A DNA stretch of 64,000 nucleotides from Microbacterium sp. SLBN-154 (GTDB lineage: Bacteria; Actinomycetota; Actinomycetes; Actinomycetales; Microbacteriaceae), in the NCBI RefSeq assembly GCF_006715565.1, contig NZ_VFNL01000001.1, positions 372,001 to 436,000 on the forward strand, read 5' to 3'. The translations under genes were made by a program, and so were the position numbers. The notes below the pieces were generated by a model. It had not been told where the DNA came from. It did no database searches and saw nothing but the letters and a program-made list of their open reading frames with translations. This document shows, piece by piece, positions 21,719 through 30,528 of the stretch. Every line of letters starts with the position of its first letter. Position 1 is the stretch's first letter.

Positions 21719-22513
21719 TCAGACACCCGCGGGCGTGGCGACGGGGTCGGGAAGGCGAGCGGCGCTCGCGCGGCGGGCGGCGCGGCGGTCGTGAAGATGA
21801 GTGATGAGGAGCGCGCCGGCGAAGAGCGCCGCCATCGGCACGGCGATGAGGAACATCGACAGCACATCGGCCGAGGGGGTGACCAGGGCGCTGAAGACGA
21901 CGACCGCGACCACGATGAGCCGCCAGCTGCGCAGGAGCGTGCGGGCTGACACCAGTCCGAGCGCGTTGAGCAGCACCATGAACACCGGCAGGGTGAAGGC
22001 GATGCCGGTGGCCACCACGATCTTCATCACGAAGTCGACGTAGTACGTGGCGCTGAGGATCGTGCTGTCTTCGGCCGACGCGAAGCTCGCCAGCAGCTCC
22101 ACCATGTGCGGGAACAGGATGAACCCCGTCACGCTTCCGGTGGCGAACAGCGCGAGCGCGGCGAAGGAGAACCCGACCGTGAGCCGACGTTCACGGCGTG
22201 TGAGGCCGGGCGAGACGAATCCGAAGAGCTCGAAGATCCAGACCGGGCTCGACAGCACGACTCCTGCGAACAGGGCGATCTTCACCTTGAGCTCGAACGC
22301 TCCGGTCACGGAGTCGTAGTTGAGGCTCGCGTCGCGCGACTCGGCGAGGACCTCGATCGGGGCGCGGAGCACCTCGATGACCTGGTCCGAGAAGACGAAT
22401 CCGGCGATCACGCCGATCGTGAGCGCCACCGCCGCCCGGACGGCACGCCGACGGGCTTCGCGCACATGCGATCCGAGGGGCATGTCGCCTCGGGCGACGG
22501 TCGCGGCGGTCAT
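21719..22513 (-). CDS. tatC: Sec-independent protein translocase TatC
   Basis: Polytopic TatC, 264 residues, with six predicted helices. It forms the core of the twin-arginine receptor complex. Recognisable segments are LGSHVREARRRAVRAAVAL, ELKVKIALFAGVVLSSPVW, GFVSPGLTRRERR and VVVFSALVTPSADVLSMFLI. The start overlaps the tatA stop (ATGA). Because it lies beside a Tat-signal lipoprotein gene, it may serve that protein in particular; a housekeeping Tat system elsewhere in the genome cannot be excluded. Confidence 0.94.
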   Translation of the reverse strand: MTAATVARGDMPLGSHVREARRRAVRAAVALTIGVIAGFVFSDQVIEVLRAPIEVLAESRDASLNYDSVTGAFELKVKIALFAGVVLSSPVWIFELFGFVSPGLTRRERRLTVGFSFAALALFATGSVTGFILFPHMVELLASFASAEDSTILSATYYVDFVMKIVVATGIAFTLPVFMVLLNALGLVSARTLLRSWRLIVVAVVVFSALVTPSADVLSMFLIAVPMAALFAGALLITHLHDRRAARRASAARLPDPVATPAGV

Positions 22514-22770
22514 GACGGGCGCACTCCTCCGGCGCCTGCCGTCGTCGGTACGGCGGGAGCGCGCGACGGGCCGATCGGAACCGATGCCGCAACCGACGCG
22601 ACGCCCGGCTGGCCGGGGGTATCGTCGACGTTTTCGCGGACTTCGTCTTTCAGGATCCGCATCGACTGACCGACGCTTCGTGCGAGCGCCGGGAGTTTCG
22701 CGGCTCCGAAGATCAGCACGATGACGGCGAGGATGACGAGGGCGTGCCAGCCCGTGAGGTTCTGCAGCAT
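22510..22770 (-). CDS. tatA: Sec-independent protein translocase TatA
   Basis: Short pore-forming TatA, 86 residues. One membrane helix (WHALVILAVIVLIFGAAKLP, residues 7-26) with the FGAAKLP hinge is followed by an amphipathic helix (LARSVGQSMRILKDEVREN) and a flexible tail. ATG 22770 has a GGAACTCC-type upstream region. It is first of the tatACB operon and 43 bp downstream of the Tat-lipoprotein gene, in the same orientation. Confidence 0.93.
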   Translation of the reverse strand: MLQNLTGWHALVILAVIVLIFGAAKLPALARSVGQSMRILKDEVRENVDDTPGQPGVASVAASVPIGPSRAPAVPTTAGAGGVRPS

Positions 22771-22813
22771 GGGAGTTCCTTTCTCATGTGTCCAGTGGTC
22801 AGTTGCCAGGTAG

Positions 22814-23824
22814 TCAATTGCCAGGGGATCGGTTGCCAGGGCCCCCGCCGGACGGCGGCTGCCCGCCACCGGCCCCACCTGCGCCGGCGCTGACGCCGGG
22901 GGCGGTGTCGGTGTCCACTCCGACGGCGAGGGTGCCGACATAGCGGGACGAGGTGTCACCGCTGAACGTCCCCATCTGCAGCTCGGTGCCGTCGCTGAAG
23001 ACGTTGTCGTTGGCGAGGCTGCCGATCTGCGCCAGGTTCTGGGCCGAGCCGGAGTAGGCGTCGAGCTCGTAGACCGCGTTGAGCATCTCCTCGGGGAACG
23101 CCACCTGCGACGTAGCGATGACGTTCGCCACATCGGTCGCGGATGCCACATCGGGGTACACCTCGAAGTGGATGTGCGTCCAGCGGCCGGTGTAGCACCC
23201 CGGCACGATCGTCTGGAACGTGGCCTCGCCGTTGGCGTCGACGACCTGGATGCCGCGGAGGAACGTCTCGTCCTCGACCCCCTCGGAGTACATCGAGTAC
23301 AGCCCCTGGGCGTCGCAGTGCCACACGTAGACCGCGGCACCCTCGAACGGCACGTCGCCGCCGGCGATGTCGGTCACCGAGAAGGTGAAGGTCAGGGGCA
23401 CGCCTTCGGCGGTCGTGCCGCCGTCGAGACTGGACCGGATGTCGCTGCGGACGATGCCCGACTCCTCGAGCACGTTCACGCCGTTGGCGCCGTCCGCAGG
23501 GTAGGGACCGTTGGTCTCCTCGGGGATCTCGCCCGCCGCCGCCGTCGTCGTGGTCGTCGAGTCCGTCGCTTCAGTTGTCGGGGTCGACTCTGTCGTGGCG
23601 GCCGACGTCGAACTGGCGGACGAATCGGTCGTTGCCGCACACGCGGCAAGAGTCGCCGCGCCGACGCCGAGTCCCAACAGCGTGAGCACCCGCCGCCGGC
23701 TGACCATCGTCGCGACATCGAATCCGGCGCCTTGGTCGACCACCTCGTCCGCCGGACGGGGCAGAACACGCCCTTCGTAGCTAGGACCCTGCGGGGTGTC
23801 GTCAGGTTCGGGCGTATTGCTCAC
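22814..23824 (-). CDS. Tat-exported lipoprotein with intradiol dioxygenase-like domain
   Basis: Protein of 336 residues. A twin-arginine signal (SRRRVLTLLGLGVGAATLAAC, near residues 45-65) ends in a lipobox cysteine. A long Ser/Thr linker follows, then an intradiol ring-cleavage dioxygenase-like fold. Candidate iron ligands are the tyrosine in TNGPYP, the tyrosine in VPGCYTGRW, and two histidines in WTHIHFEVYPD. The tail is Gly/Pro-rich. GTG 23824 has a GAGGAGG ribosome site. It directly precedes tatACB in the same orientation, so transporter and substrate may be co-expressed. Extracellular members of this family are common in actinobacteria, but their substrates are poorly known. Confidence 0.88.
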   Translation of the reverse strand: MSNTPEPDDTPQGPSYEGRVLPRPADEVVDQGAGFDVATMVSRRRVLTLLGLGVGAATLAACAATTDSSASSTSAATTESTPTTEATDSTTTTTAAAGEIPEETNGPYPADGANGVNVLEESGIVRSDIRSSLDGGTTAEGVPLTFTFSVTDIAGGDVPFEGAAVYVWHCDAQGLYSMYSEGVEDETFLRGIQVVDANGEATFQTIVPGCYTGRWTHIHFEVYPDVASATDVANVIATSQVAFPEEMLNAVYELDAYSGSAQNLAQIGSLANDNVFSDGTELQMGTFSGDTSSRYVGTLAVGVDTDTAPGVSAGAGGAGGGQPPSGGGPGNRSPGN

Positions 23825-24000
23825 GGCATCCTCCTCTGTCGGTGTGTTGCAGCAAGACTGGAGGGCCCGGATAAGCGCGATGTAGGACGTACCTTTGCTC
23901 TTCCTCTGTAGCCAGGGGATCAGCGCACGAAGAAGGGGATGGCGGTCGGGCAACCTTTCTGCCAACCCTCGCGGCCATCGGCCAACGACGAACGACGCTG

Positions 24001-24462
24001 TCAGCGGTCTGGGAAATCGCCTTCGTAGTCCTGCCACGTGCCGGCCAGATGCTGCATCGCCCACAACTGCTGGCTCTTGGTCACGCTTGTCTTGCCAGCG
24101 AAGTCCATGACGATGTAGTTCGACCGAAACCCGTCAGAAACTGTGCTCTCGTGCTCCTCGGCGGCCGCTCGGGATTCGAACCGAACGTAGAGCGCCTCGG
24201 CCGTGTCCCAGGCCTCAACGCACAGGATTGGTCCCCCGCAGACCGAGGAGGTGACGTTTTGAGGGTCAGTGGTCGGATCGGCAGCGTCAGGCTCGCTCTC
24301 CATCAGATAGTCGAGGGTGAGCGTCCACTGCGAATCGAACAAGGTTCGCCCGAGCCACCAGCCGCCGACGAGGACAAGTCCGGCAGCGATCACGGCCGCT
24401 GCGATCGCCGCGAGCTTCCACGCCCTCAGGGCTCTTGGTGTTGCGGACATGGTCGCGATCAT
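24001..24462 (-). CDS. Hypothetical membrane-anchored protein
   Basis: Protein of 153 residues with no recognised family. One N-terminal membrane helix (LAAIAAAVIAAGLVLVGGWW, residues 18-37) is followed by a soluble extracytoplasmic part. That part has two cysteines (SSVCGGPILCVEAW) that could form a disulfide, and a C-terminal region rich in aromatic and acidic residues. An alternative ATG lies 12 bp downstream. It stands alone between the lipoprotein gene and a cupin gene. Confidence 0.7.
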   Translation of the reverse strand: MIATMSATPRALRAWKLAAIAAAVIAAGLVLVGGWWLGRTLFDSQWTLTLDYLMESEPDAADPTTDPQNVTSSVCGGPILCVEAWDTAEALYVRFESRAAAEEHESTVSDGFRSNYIVMDFAGKTSVTKSQQLWAMQHLAGTWQDYEGDFPDR

Positions 24463-24549
24463 CGCACGCGTCTGCTGTGTGGAGTACTCATCGACCTCTG
24501 CCCGGAAGCGGCCAGCCGCAGGGACTTGCCGCGCTCCTGTCGCGGTTGG

Positions 24550-24945
24550 TTACCGAGCGGCGTACTCGCTGTCGATGACGTGATCACCCCAGATCGCGCT
24601 GGGTTGTCCGGGCAGGGTGTCCCAGACGGCGAGGTGGCTCATGAAGCTGTGGGGTGCGGCGCCGTGCCAGTGCTCCTCGCCGGGAGGGCATAGGACGGTG
24701 TTTCCGGCGGACACCTCGCTGACGGCGCCGCCCCGCGACTGCACCAGCGCGACTCCTTCGAGGATGTGAAGCGTCTGGCCTCCCGGATGCGAGTGCCACG
24801 CGGTGCGGGCGCTGGGCGCGAATCGGACGATGGCGGCGTTCGCCTGCTGTCCCGGAGTCGACGGCGCGGCGACAGGGTCGAGCCAGACCTTTCCGGTGAA
24901 CCACTCGGGCGGGTTCTTGGCGGTCGCGTGGCGGGTGATTTGCAT
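24550..24945 (-). CDS. Cupin domain protein
   Basis: Single-domain cupin of 131 residues, resembling small cupins that carry a metal in a beta-barrel. The first cupin motif is WHSHPGGQTLHILEG (residues 52-66) and the second GNTVLCPPGEEHWHGAAPHS (residues 84-103), with conserved histidines and glutamates. No signal peptide is present. It lies 26 bp downstream of a zinc alcohol dehydrogenase gene and is probably co-transcribed with it. The pair is divergent from an XRE-type regulator. The exact reaction is unknown. Confidence 0.87.
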   Translation of the reverse strand: MQITRHATAKNPPEWFTGKVWLDPVAAPSTPGQQANAAIVRFAPSARTAWHSHPGGQTLHILEGVALVQSRGGAVSEVSAGNTVLCPPGEEHWHGAAPHSFMSHLAVWDTLPGQPSAIWGDHVIDSEYAAR

Positions 24946-24971
24946 GATGGCTCCTTCCGTCGGTCGTGCAG

Positions 24972-25997
24972 TCAGAGGGTGAGCAGCACCTTGGTGGCGC
25001 GACGTTCGTCCATCGCTGCGTACCCGTCCGCGGCCTGCTCGATCGGCAGCGTCAGGTCGAAGACATCGCCGGGGGTGATCTGCCCGTCCCAGATCAGCTG
25101 GATGAGCTCTGGCAAGAAGCGCCGTACGGGGGCGGGGCCGCCGTGGAGGTTCACGCTGGAGAAGAACAGCTCGAGCCCGTCGAGCGACACGTCGTGCGAG
25201 ACGCCGACGAAGCCGACATGCCCGCCGGGACGGGTGGCGCGAATCGCCTGTTCCATCGCCTCCTGGGTGCCGACCGCCTCGATGACGCCGTGCACGCCGA
25301 GACCGTTCGTAAGTTCCCTGATCTTCGCGACGCCTTCGTCGCCTCGTTCCTCGACGATGTCGGTCGCGCCGAACAGGCGCGCCAGGGCCTGCCGGTCGGT
25401 GTGCCGTGACATCGCGATGATCCGCTCCGCTCCCAGCTGCCTCGCGGCCAGGACGCCGAGGAGGCCGACCGCGCCGTCGCCGACGACAGCGATCGTCTTG
25501 CCTGGGCCCGCGTGAGCGGCGACGGCGGCGAACCATCCTGTGCCGAGCACATCGGATGCCGCGAGCAGGGACGGCACCAGCTCGGCGCTCGGCTCGCCCG
25601 GCGTGGGTACGAGGGTGCCGTCGGCGAGCGGGATGAGCGCGTAATCGGCCTGCGTGCCGATCGCCCCCATCATCACTTGGTGCACGCAGCGCGACTGATA
25701 GCCGGCGCGGCAGATCTCGCACGTGTTGTCTGAGGCGACGAATGATCCGACGACGTAGTCACCGGGCTTGACGTTCTTCACCTCGTGGCCGATCTTTTCG
25801 ACGATCCCGATGTATTCGTGCCCCATGGGCTGCGGGGTCTGGTGCAGCGGCTCGAGTCCCCGATACGGCCATAGGTCGGAGCCGCAGATGCAGGTCGCCG
25901 TGACGCGGATGACGGCATCCGTCGCCCGCTCGATCTCCGGCATCTCGCGCTCTTCGACCCGCACATCCTTCGGGCCGTACAACATCACTCCACGCAT
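24972..25997 (-). CDS. Zinc-dependent alcohol dehydrogenase family protein
   Basis: Medium-chain dehydrogenase of 341 residues. The catalytic-zinc region is CICGSDLWPYRG (near residue 38) with GHEYIGIVEKIG. Structural-zinc-type cysteines are in CEICRAGYQSRC, and the NAD(P) motif is VVGDGAVGLLGV near residue 173. ATG 25997 has an AGGAG ribosome site; an upstream open frame is shadow sequence. It is followed by the cupin gene and is divergent from the XRE/MmyB regulator at 26155, which probably controls it. The substrate is not known. Confidence 0.9.
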   Translation of the reverse strand: MRGVMLYGPKDVRVEEREMPEIERATDAVIRVTATCICGSDLWPYRGLEPLHQTPQPMGHEYIGIVEKIGHEVKNVKPGDYVVGSFVASDNTCEICRAGYQSRCVHQVMMGAIGTQADYALIPLADGTLVPTPGEPSAELVPSLLAASDVLGTGWFAAVAAHAGPGKTIAVVGDGAVGLLGVLAARQLGAERIIAMSRHTDRQALARLFGATDIVEERGDEGVAKIRELTNGLGVHGVIEAVGTQEAMEQAIRATRPGGHVGFVGVSHDVSLDGLELFFSSVNLHGGPAPVRRFLPELIQLIWDGQITPGDVFDLTLPIEQAADGYAAMDERRATKVLLTL

Positions 25998-26154
25998 CGC
26001 GTTCTCCTGACTGAGGAATCCTGGGGTGCCGGCAGGTCCCGCCGCCAGGCACCATCTCAGGGAACGCGATGTCGGCCGCGACGGGGAGTGCCTGGTGAAA
26101 GGTGTACGGACAGTGCACCCCACACCTCGCGCCGGGCGACTTACGCTCGACGAC

Positions 26155-27039
26155 ATGGACAACAGGGCCGAGGTGCGGGAGTTCCTCACCACCCGCCGTG
26201 CGCGCGTCACCCCCGAAGCGGCCGGCCTGCCAGCGGGCATCGGCATTCGGAAGGTGCCGGGACTGCGCCGCACCGAGGTGGCGATGATCGCCGGAGTGAG
26301 CGTGGAGTACTACGCGAAGCTGGAACGCGGCGACATAGCCGGTGCTTCGGCGTCCGTCCTCGACGCGATCAGCCGGGCGCTGCAGCTAGACGACACCGAG
26401 CGTGCACACCTCGTCGACCTCGCGAGGGCGGCGGACGGCATCCCGCTCTCCGGCCGTCCCCGGCGCAAGGCGCCGAAGCAGTCGGCGTCTCGACCGAGCC
26501 TGCGATGGGCGCTCGAGGCCATCACCGATGGCATCGCGTTCGTCCGCGACTCGCGCCAGGATCTCCTGGCCACCAACAGTCTCGGCCGCGCGTTCTACTC
26601 ACCCGTCATCGGCGATGGCGGCAGGACACCGAACCTCGCCAGGTTCCAGTTCCTCGACCCGGCATCCCGCACGTTCTACCCCGACTGGGACCTCTTCGCC
26701 CAGATGTGCGTCGCCATCATGCGCGCCGAGGCCGGACGCGACCCCCACGACCGCGGGCTGCAAGACCTCGTCGGCGAGCTGTGCACCCGGAGCGACACGT
26801 TCCGCACCCTCTGGGGGGCACACGACGTACGCACCCACGGCACCGGCACCAAGCGCTTCCACCACCCCGTCGTCGGCGAACTCGTCCTGTCCTACGAAGA
26901 ACTCGCCATCACCGCCGAACCGGGACTCATCCTCATGGTCTATACGGCCGAGCCCGGATCACCCTCAGCGGAACGGCTCCGACTGCTCGCGTCATGGGCT
27001 GCCCAGCACCCCGCCGACAACACAGCCACGCCCGCCTAG
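26155..27039 (+). CDS. XRE family regulator with MmyB-like ligand-binding domain
   Basis: DNA-binding regulator of 294 residues. The helix-turn-helix (RTEVAMIAGVSVEYYAKLER, near residues 41-60) follows the GLRRTEVA segment typical of this group. A C-terminal MmyB-like PAS-related domain (FQFLDPASRTFYPDWD and LVLSYEELAITAEPGLILMV) probably binds a small hydrophobic ligand. ATG 26155 starts close to the helix-turn-helix. Divergent orientation from the alcohol dehydrogenase/cupin pair makes those genes likely targets. Such regulators often sit beside dehydrogenases. Confidence 0.88.
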   Translation: MDNRAEVREFLTTRRARVTPEAAGLPAGIGIRKVPGLRRTEVAMIAGVSVEYYAKLERGDIAGASASVLDAISRALQLDDTERAHLVDLARAADGIPLSGRPRRKAPKQSASRPSLRWALEAITDGIAFVRDSRQDLLATNSLGRAFYSPVIGDGGRTPNLARFQFLDPASRTFYPDWDLFAQMCVAIMRAEAGRDPHDRGLQDLVGELCTRSDTFRTLWGAHDVRTHGTGTKRFHHPVVGELVLSYEELAITAEPGLILMVYTAEPGSPSAERLRLLASWAAQHPADNTATPA

Positions 27040-27079
27040 CGCGTACCGCGTTCCACCGCATCCCTCCACGGAGCAACAC

Positions 27080-27649
27080 ATGACACTCACCGAACTGCTC
27101 GACGCGCTCAACGCCGGACACACGATCACCGGCAACTCGCCCTTGCACCACGTCATGCACGAGGCCAGCCAGGACGCGCTCCGGGTCACGGGCGAGCTCA
27201 ACGGCGGGTACCACCCGCCCGCACGGGTTCGAGAATTGATCGCCGAGCTGATCGGCGGGGCTGTCGACGAGACCGTCACCGTCTTCCCACCGTTCCACGC
27301 CGACTTCGGCAAGAACATCACCATCGGCAAGCGGGTCTTCATCAACTCCGGATGCAAGTTCCAGGATCAGGGCGGCATCACGATCGGCGACGACTGCCTC
27401 ATCGGCCACAACACCGTCCTCGCCACCCTCAACCATGACCTGGACCCATCCCGTCGCGCAGACCTCCACCCCGCACCGATCCGCATCGGACGCAACGTCT
27501 GGATCGGCGCCAATGCGACCATCCTGCCTGGCGTCACGATCGGCGACAACGCGGTGGTCGCCGCCGCAGCAGTCGTCACCAAAGACGTCCCCGCCGACAC
27601 CGTCGTCGTCGGCTCCCCCGCAAGAGCCGTTCGCGCCGTCACAGGCTGA
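27080..27649 (+). CDS. Sugar O-acetyltransferase (left-handed beta-helix, LacA/Maa type)
   Basis: Acetyl-CoA dependent transferase of 189 residues. The hexapeptide-repeat beta-helix covers about residues 70-185 (ITIGKRVFINSGCKF, GGITIGDDCLIGHNTVLATL, IGRNVWIGANATILPGVTIG). The catalytic histidine is probably in LNHDLD. A short N-terminal helical region precedes it. It lies 40 bp after the XRE regulator in the same direction. The acceptor sugar is not evident. Confidence 0.9.
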   Translation: MTLTELLDALNAGHTITGNSPLHHVMHEASQDALRVTGELNGGYHPPARVRELIAELIGGAVDETVTVFPPFHADFGKNITIGKRVFINSGCKFQDQGGITIGDDCLIGHNTVLATLNHDLDPSRRADLHPAPIRIGRNVWIGANATILPGVTIGDNAVVAAAAVVTKDVPADTVVVGSPARAVRAVTG

Positions 27650-27722
27650 ACGCCCGCCTCCGTCGGACCCCGCGCCACAGTGTGCGGAACAACGGCGTCG
27701 GGGCTGTGTCAGGGTTGTTTGC

Positions 27723-28250
27723 ATGGACGCGCGCGCACGCATGTGGGGGTCTCACCTCCTCGCGACGGTTCGCGACACGGAGTTCGCGGTGTCACTCCGC
27801 TCACGCCTGATGTGGGACCGCGAACCCGTCCTTCTTCTCCCGAGCGCCGAGCACATCGCCGACCTCCCGTGGGTTGCCGAGCTCCTCGACGAGAACCGCC
27901 GCATCACTGTCGAGCATGCGTCGATGACGCGCCTTCGGCGGGTGGACGCGTACGGCTGGTACGCGGGTGAGGGGCCGTTCAGCGTCACGTTCTTCGGCCC
28001 GGATCGTGATCGGATCCGGGAACCTCGCCCCCGTGACTCCGGTGAGGCTGATCTCGCCTACGGCGGCCCACCCGAGTCGGACGCGCGGGTCGCCGCGCTA
28101 CCCGGTCTCACGAACAACCCCTGGCTTGGCCGCGTCGTGGGGCGCGTACCTACCGCCGAGATCACCGATTACCAGCAGACATTCGTTGAACTGGATGTCA
28201 CGCAGTGGCCGATCCCGATCGTGAAGGCGAAGGTGCCCGGGCGAAATTAG
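27723..28250 (+). CDS. Hypothetical protein
   Basis: Protein of 175 residues that I do not recognise. It is soluble and rich in arginine and acidic residues, with no signal peptide or membrane helix. Segments such as LLLPSAEHIADLPWVAELLD and YGWYAGEGPFSVTFFGPD suggest a compact globular fold. ATG 27723 is the first start in a frame with good codon bias. It lies 73 bp downstream of the acetyltransferase gene. Confidence 0.65.
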   Translation: MDARARMWGSHLLATVRDTEFAVSLRSRLMWDREPVLLLPSAEHIADLPWVAELLDENRRITVEHASMTRLRRVDAYGWYAGEGPFSVTFFGPDRDRIREPRPRDSGEADLAYGGPPESDARVAALPGLTNNPWLGRVVGRVPTAEITDYQQTFVELDVTQWPIPIVKAKVPGRN

Positions 28251-28389
28251 ACCCGGCGCGTGACGCCTCAGGCGGGCCGATCGCATCCAGTCGTCGCGTT
28301 CGCCGACGCCTGTGGGTCACCCCGCCGGTGCGTGCCACGTGCGCGCCCCACGGGATGATGGGTCGAGTGCGCTCTTTACCAGCGGAGCA

Positions 28390-28515
28390 GGGATCGTGCC
28401 CTACTCGCGGGGCTGCCCATCGCCGCGCAAAACGCACGCTTCGACCTCATGTTCCTCCGCGCGGAGTTTCGCCGCGCGGGCTGGGACATTCCCTGGCTGC
28501 CGATGTACCGCACAG
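28390..28515 (+). pseudogene. Remnant of a DnaQ-like 3'-5' exonuclease
   Basis: In one frame this stretch reads RALLAGLPIAAQNARFDLMF followed by LRAEFRRAGWDIPWLP. That resembles the Exo II region (VAHNARFDLGFLRAEF...) of DEDDh exonucleases such as the DNA polymerase III epsilon family. No start, Exo I or Exo III segment is present around it. It therefore looks like a decayed gene fragment within the 316-bp gap 28251-28566, the rest of which shows nothing recognisable. Confidence 0.5.
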
Positions 28516-28566
28516 CTTCCGCTTGTCGATTCGCGGAAGGAGCCCGCAGGTCCGTAAGCCGGTGGG

Positions 28567-28956
28567 TCAGCGGGCAGGTGGGCGCTCCTGGATCACCCAG
28601 GCGTTACCGGCGGGGTCCGTAAAGAAGACGAAGGAGTTCCAATCTCCGCCACGACCCTCGCGGAACTCCCCGTCCTCGACCCGCTGGACGGCGCTCACCT
28701 CGACCCCACGCGAGATCAGCTCGGCGCGGGCGGCGTCGACGTCGTCCACGACGAGCTGTAAACCGTCCACGCGCGTCGCACCCCTCTTGAGGTGGATGCT
28801 GCTCGCGGAGCCGCGCGGCGTCAGCTGGACAACGCGGCCCGTCGCGCCGATCTCGATATCGAGGTCGAGGTGGAATCCGACCTGCTTCTCATAGAAGCGC
28901 TTGGCCTCGTCGACGTCGTCGACACACACCGGTATGACCTCGAGGCTCCACTGCAC
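28567..28956 (-). CDS. VOC (glyoxalase/dioxygenase) superfamily protein
   Basis: Protein of 129 residues with the paired beta-alpha-beta-beta-beta modules of the vicinal oxygen chelate fold: VIPVCVDDVDEAKRFYEKQV (residues 7-26) and LQLVVDDVDAARAELISRGV (near 67). The C-terminal FFTDPAGNAWVIQER is typical of the family. It starts at GTG 28956. The metal and substrate cannot be deduced. It is monocistronic, divergent from the SDR gene. Confidence 0.87.
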   Translation of the reverse strand: MQWSLEVIPVCVDDVDEAKRFYEKQVGFHLDLDIEIGATGRVVQLTPRGSASSIHLKRGATRVDGLQLVVDDVDAARAELISRGVEVSAVQRVEDGEFREGRGGDWNSFVFFTDPAGNAWVIQERPPAR

Positions 28957-29136
28957 ACTCGCACCTTATCGGCGCAGAGCGGTTCGCGAGAGAACCCCTC
29001 CAGCACAACTGCCGCGGCCACGGCCTGTGCATCGACGAGTTGTGGAACAGCGGCCTGTTGCCGATGAGCAGGGCATCTTCGGCTAGGAGTTCCGGACGAT
29101 ATCTCGCCTCGCGCCGGTGAAACATAGGCTTGCGAG

Positions 29137-29901
29137 ATGGCGCATTCGACCGGATCCCGACCCGTCACGATCATCACCGGCGGAAGCCGTGGCATCGGCG
29201 CAGCGGTCGCGGAGCGACTCGCCGCTGACGGTCATGACCTCGTGCTCACCTACCGGGTCGCCCGCGACGAGGCCGCGGCCGTCGCTGCAGCCTGCCGTGC
29301 CCTGGGTGCCCGAGTCTTGCTGATCCGGGCGGATCTCGCCGACCTCGATGACGCCGCTGCGGTGGTCCCGGCGACCCTGGCCGAGTACGGCCGGCTGACC
29401 GGGCTCGTCAACAATGCCGGCGTGACCATGCAAATCGGCGACTACATCGACATCGACCTCGCAGAAGTAGAGCGGATGCTTCGCATCAACGTCCTCGCTC
29501 CCATCTCCCTCACACGCGCAGCGTTGGAGGTGATGTCGACCGAAAGGGGAGGCGAGGGCGGCACGGTCGTCAACATCTCCTCGGGTGCGGCGACGAGCGG
29601 CGCACCGAACACGTACGTGCCGTACGCGATGAGCAAGGCGGCGATCAACGCGATGACCGTCGGCTTGGCCAAAGAGTTCGGCCCTCAGGGGGTGCGCGTG
29701 AACACCGTCTCACCCGGGACCACCTACACGACCATCCACGCCGATGGCGGGCGCCCGAACGCTCCCGAAGAGCGCGCTTCGGCGATTCCGTTGCGTCGAG
29801 CGGCCCATCCCCACGAGATCGCCGACGCCGTCGCCTACTTCTTCGGCCCGGGCGCCGCCTTCACCTCCGGTGCCGATCTCCGCGTCACCGGCGGCAACTG
29901 A
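29137..29901 (+). CDS. Short-chain dehydrogenase/reductase
   Basis: SDR oxidoreductase of 254 residues. The cofactor motif is TGGSRGIGAAVAERL (residues 14-28), NNAG lies near residue 91, and the catalytic serine and YxxxK are in ISSGAATSG and YVPYAMSKAA near residues 147-170. The sequence resembles glucose/3-oxoacyl-ACP reductase-like SDRs; the substrate is not known. Its 3' end overlaps the converging TetR gene by 17 bp. Confidence 0.92.
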   Translation: MAHSTGSRPVTIITGGSRGIGAAVAERLAADGHDLVLTYRVARDEAAAVAAACRALGARVLLIRADLADLDDAAAVVPATLAEYGRLTGLVNNAGVTMQIGDYIDIDLAEVERMLRINVLAPISLTRAALEVMSTERGGEGGTVVNISSGAATSGAPNTYVPYAMSKAAINAMTVGLAKEFGPQGVRVNTVSPGTTYTTIHADGGRPNAPEERASAIPLRRAAHPHEIADAVAYFFGPGAAFTSGADLRVTGGN

Positions 29902-30517
29902 GCCCGGGCAAGACGCTATCGTCGCCACTGCGACGAACGGCCCCGCTGACGTCCCCGCGACGATGGGAGAGCAGGGTCGCCGCCACGCGGCGAGAAGTCG
30001 CGCTCGTCGCATCCGGATACCGCAGGCGCATGGCGAGGTCACCGGTGACGACCAGCACCAACTCGTCGGCGACCTCGCCCGCGCCGTCGCCGACCAGCGG
30101 ACGCGCCAGTGCTTCCAGTCGAGATCGCAGCGATTCGGTGTCTGTCCGCACGGCCTCAGCAACTTCGGCAGGGGGATCGGCATGCTCCGCCGCTGCCCCG
30201 AGGAAGGCGCACCATCGCGAGCCGTGGGCACTCCCGCGAAACGTGTCGAGCGCATCGAAGACGGCGAGGACGCGGGACACATCGTCGGACGCGGCCGCGA
30301 CCGCCTCATCCCACGTCTGGATCCAGACGCGCTGACGCCGTCGCAGTGCGGCAGCCAACAACGCCTCTTTGCTGGCGTAGCCCCGGTAGAGCGTCGCGGC
30401 CGACACCCCCGCACGCTCGATGACGGCGTCGATTGGCGTCGCAGCGACGCCGCGCGTGAAGAACAGCTCCTCTGCGGCGTCGAGGATGCGTCGCTCGGTG
30501 CCCTCGCGCAATGCCAT
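29885..30517 (-). CDS. TetR family transcriptional regulator
   Basis: Regulator of 210 residues with an N-terminal TetR helix-turn-helix (ILDAAEELFFTRGVAATPID then VIERAGVSAATLYRGYASKE). A helical ligand-binding domain follows, with a C-terminal segment of the TetR_C group. It starts at ATG 30517 and is divergent from an MFS transporter, which it probably represses. A palindromic candidate operator lies at 30542-30558. The 3' end overlaps the SDR gene. Confidence 0.9.
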   Translation of the reverse strand: MALREGTERRILDAAEELFFTRGVAATPIDAVIERAGVSAATLYRGYASKEALLAAALRRRQRVWIQTWDEAVAAASDDVSRVLAVFDALDTFRGSAHGSRWCAFLGAAAEHADPPAEVAEAVRTDTESLRSRLEALARPLVGDGAGEVADELVLVVTGDLAMRLRYPDATSATSRRVAATLLSHRRGDVSGAVRRSGDDSVLPGLSCRR

Positions 30518-30528
30518 GTCAGCACCCT

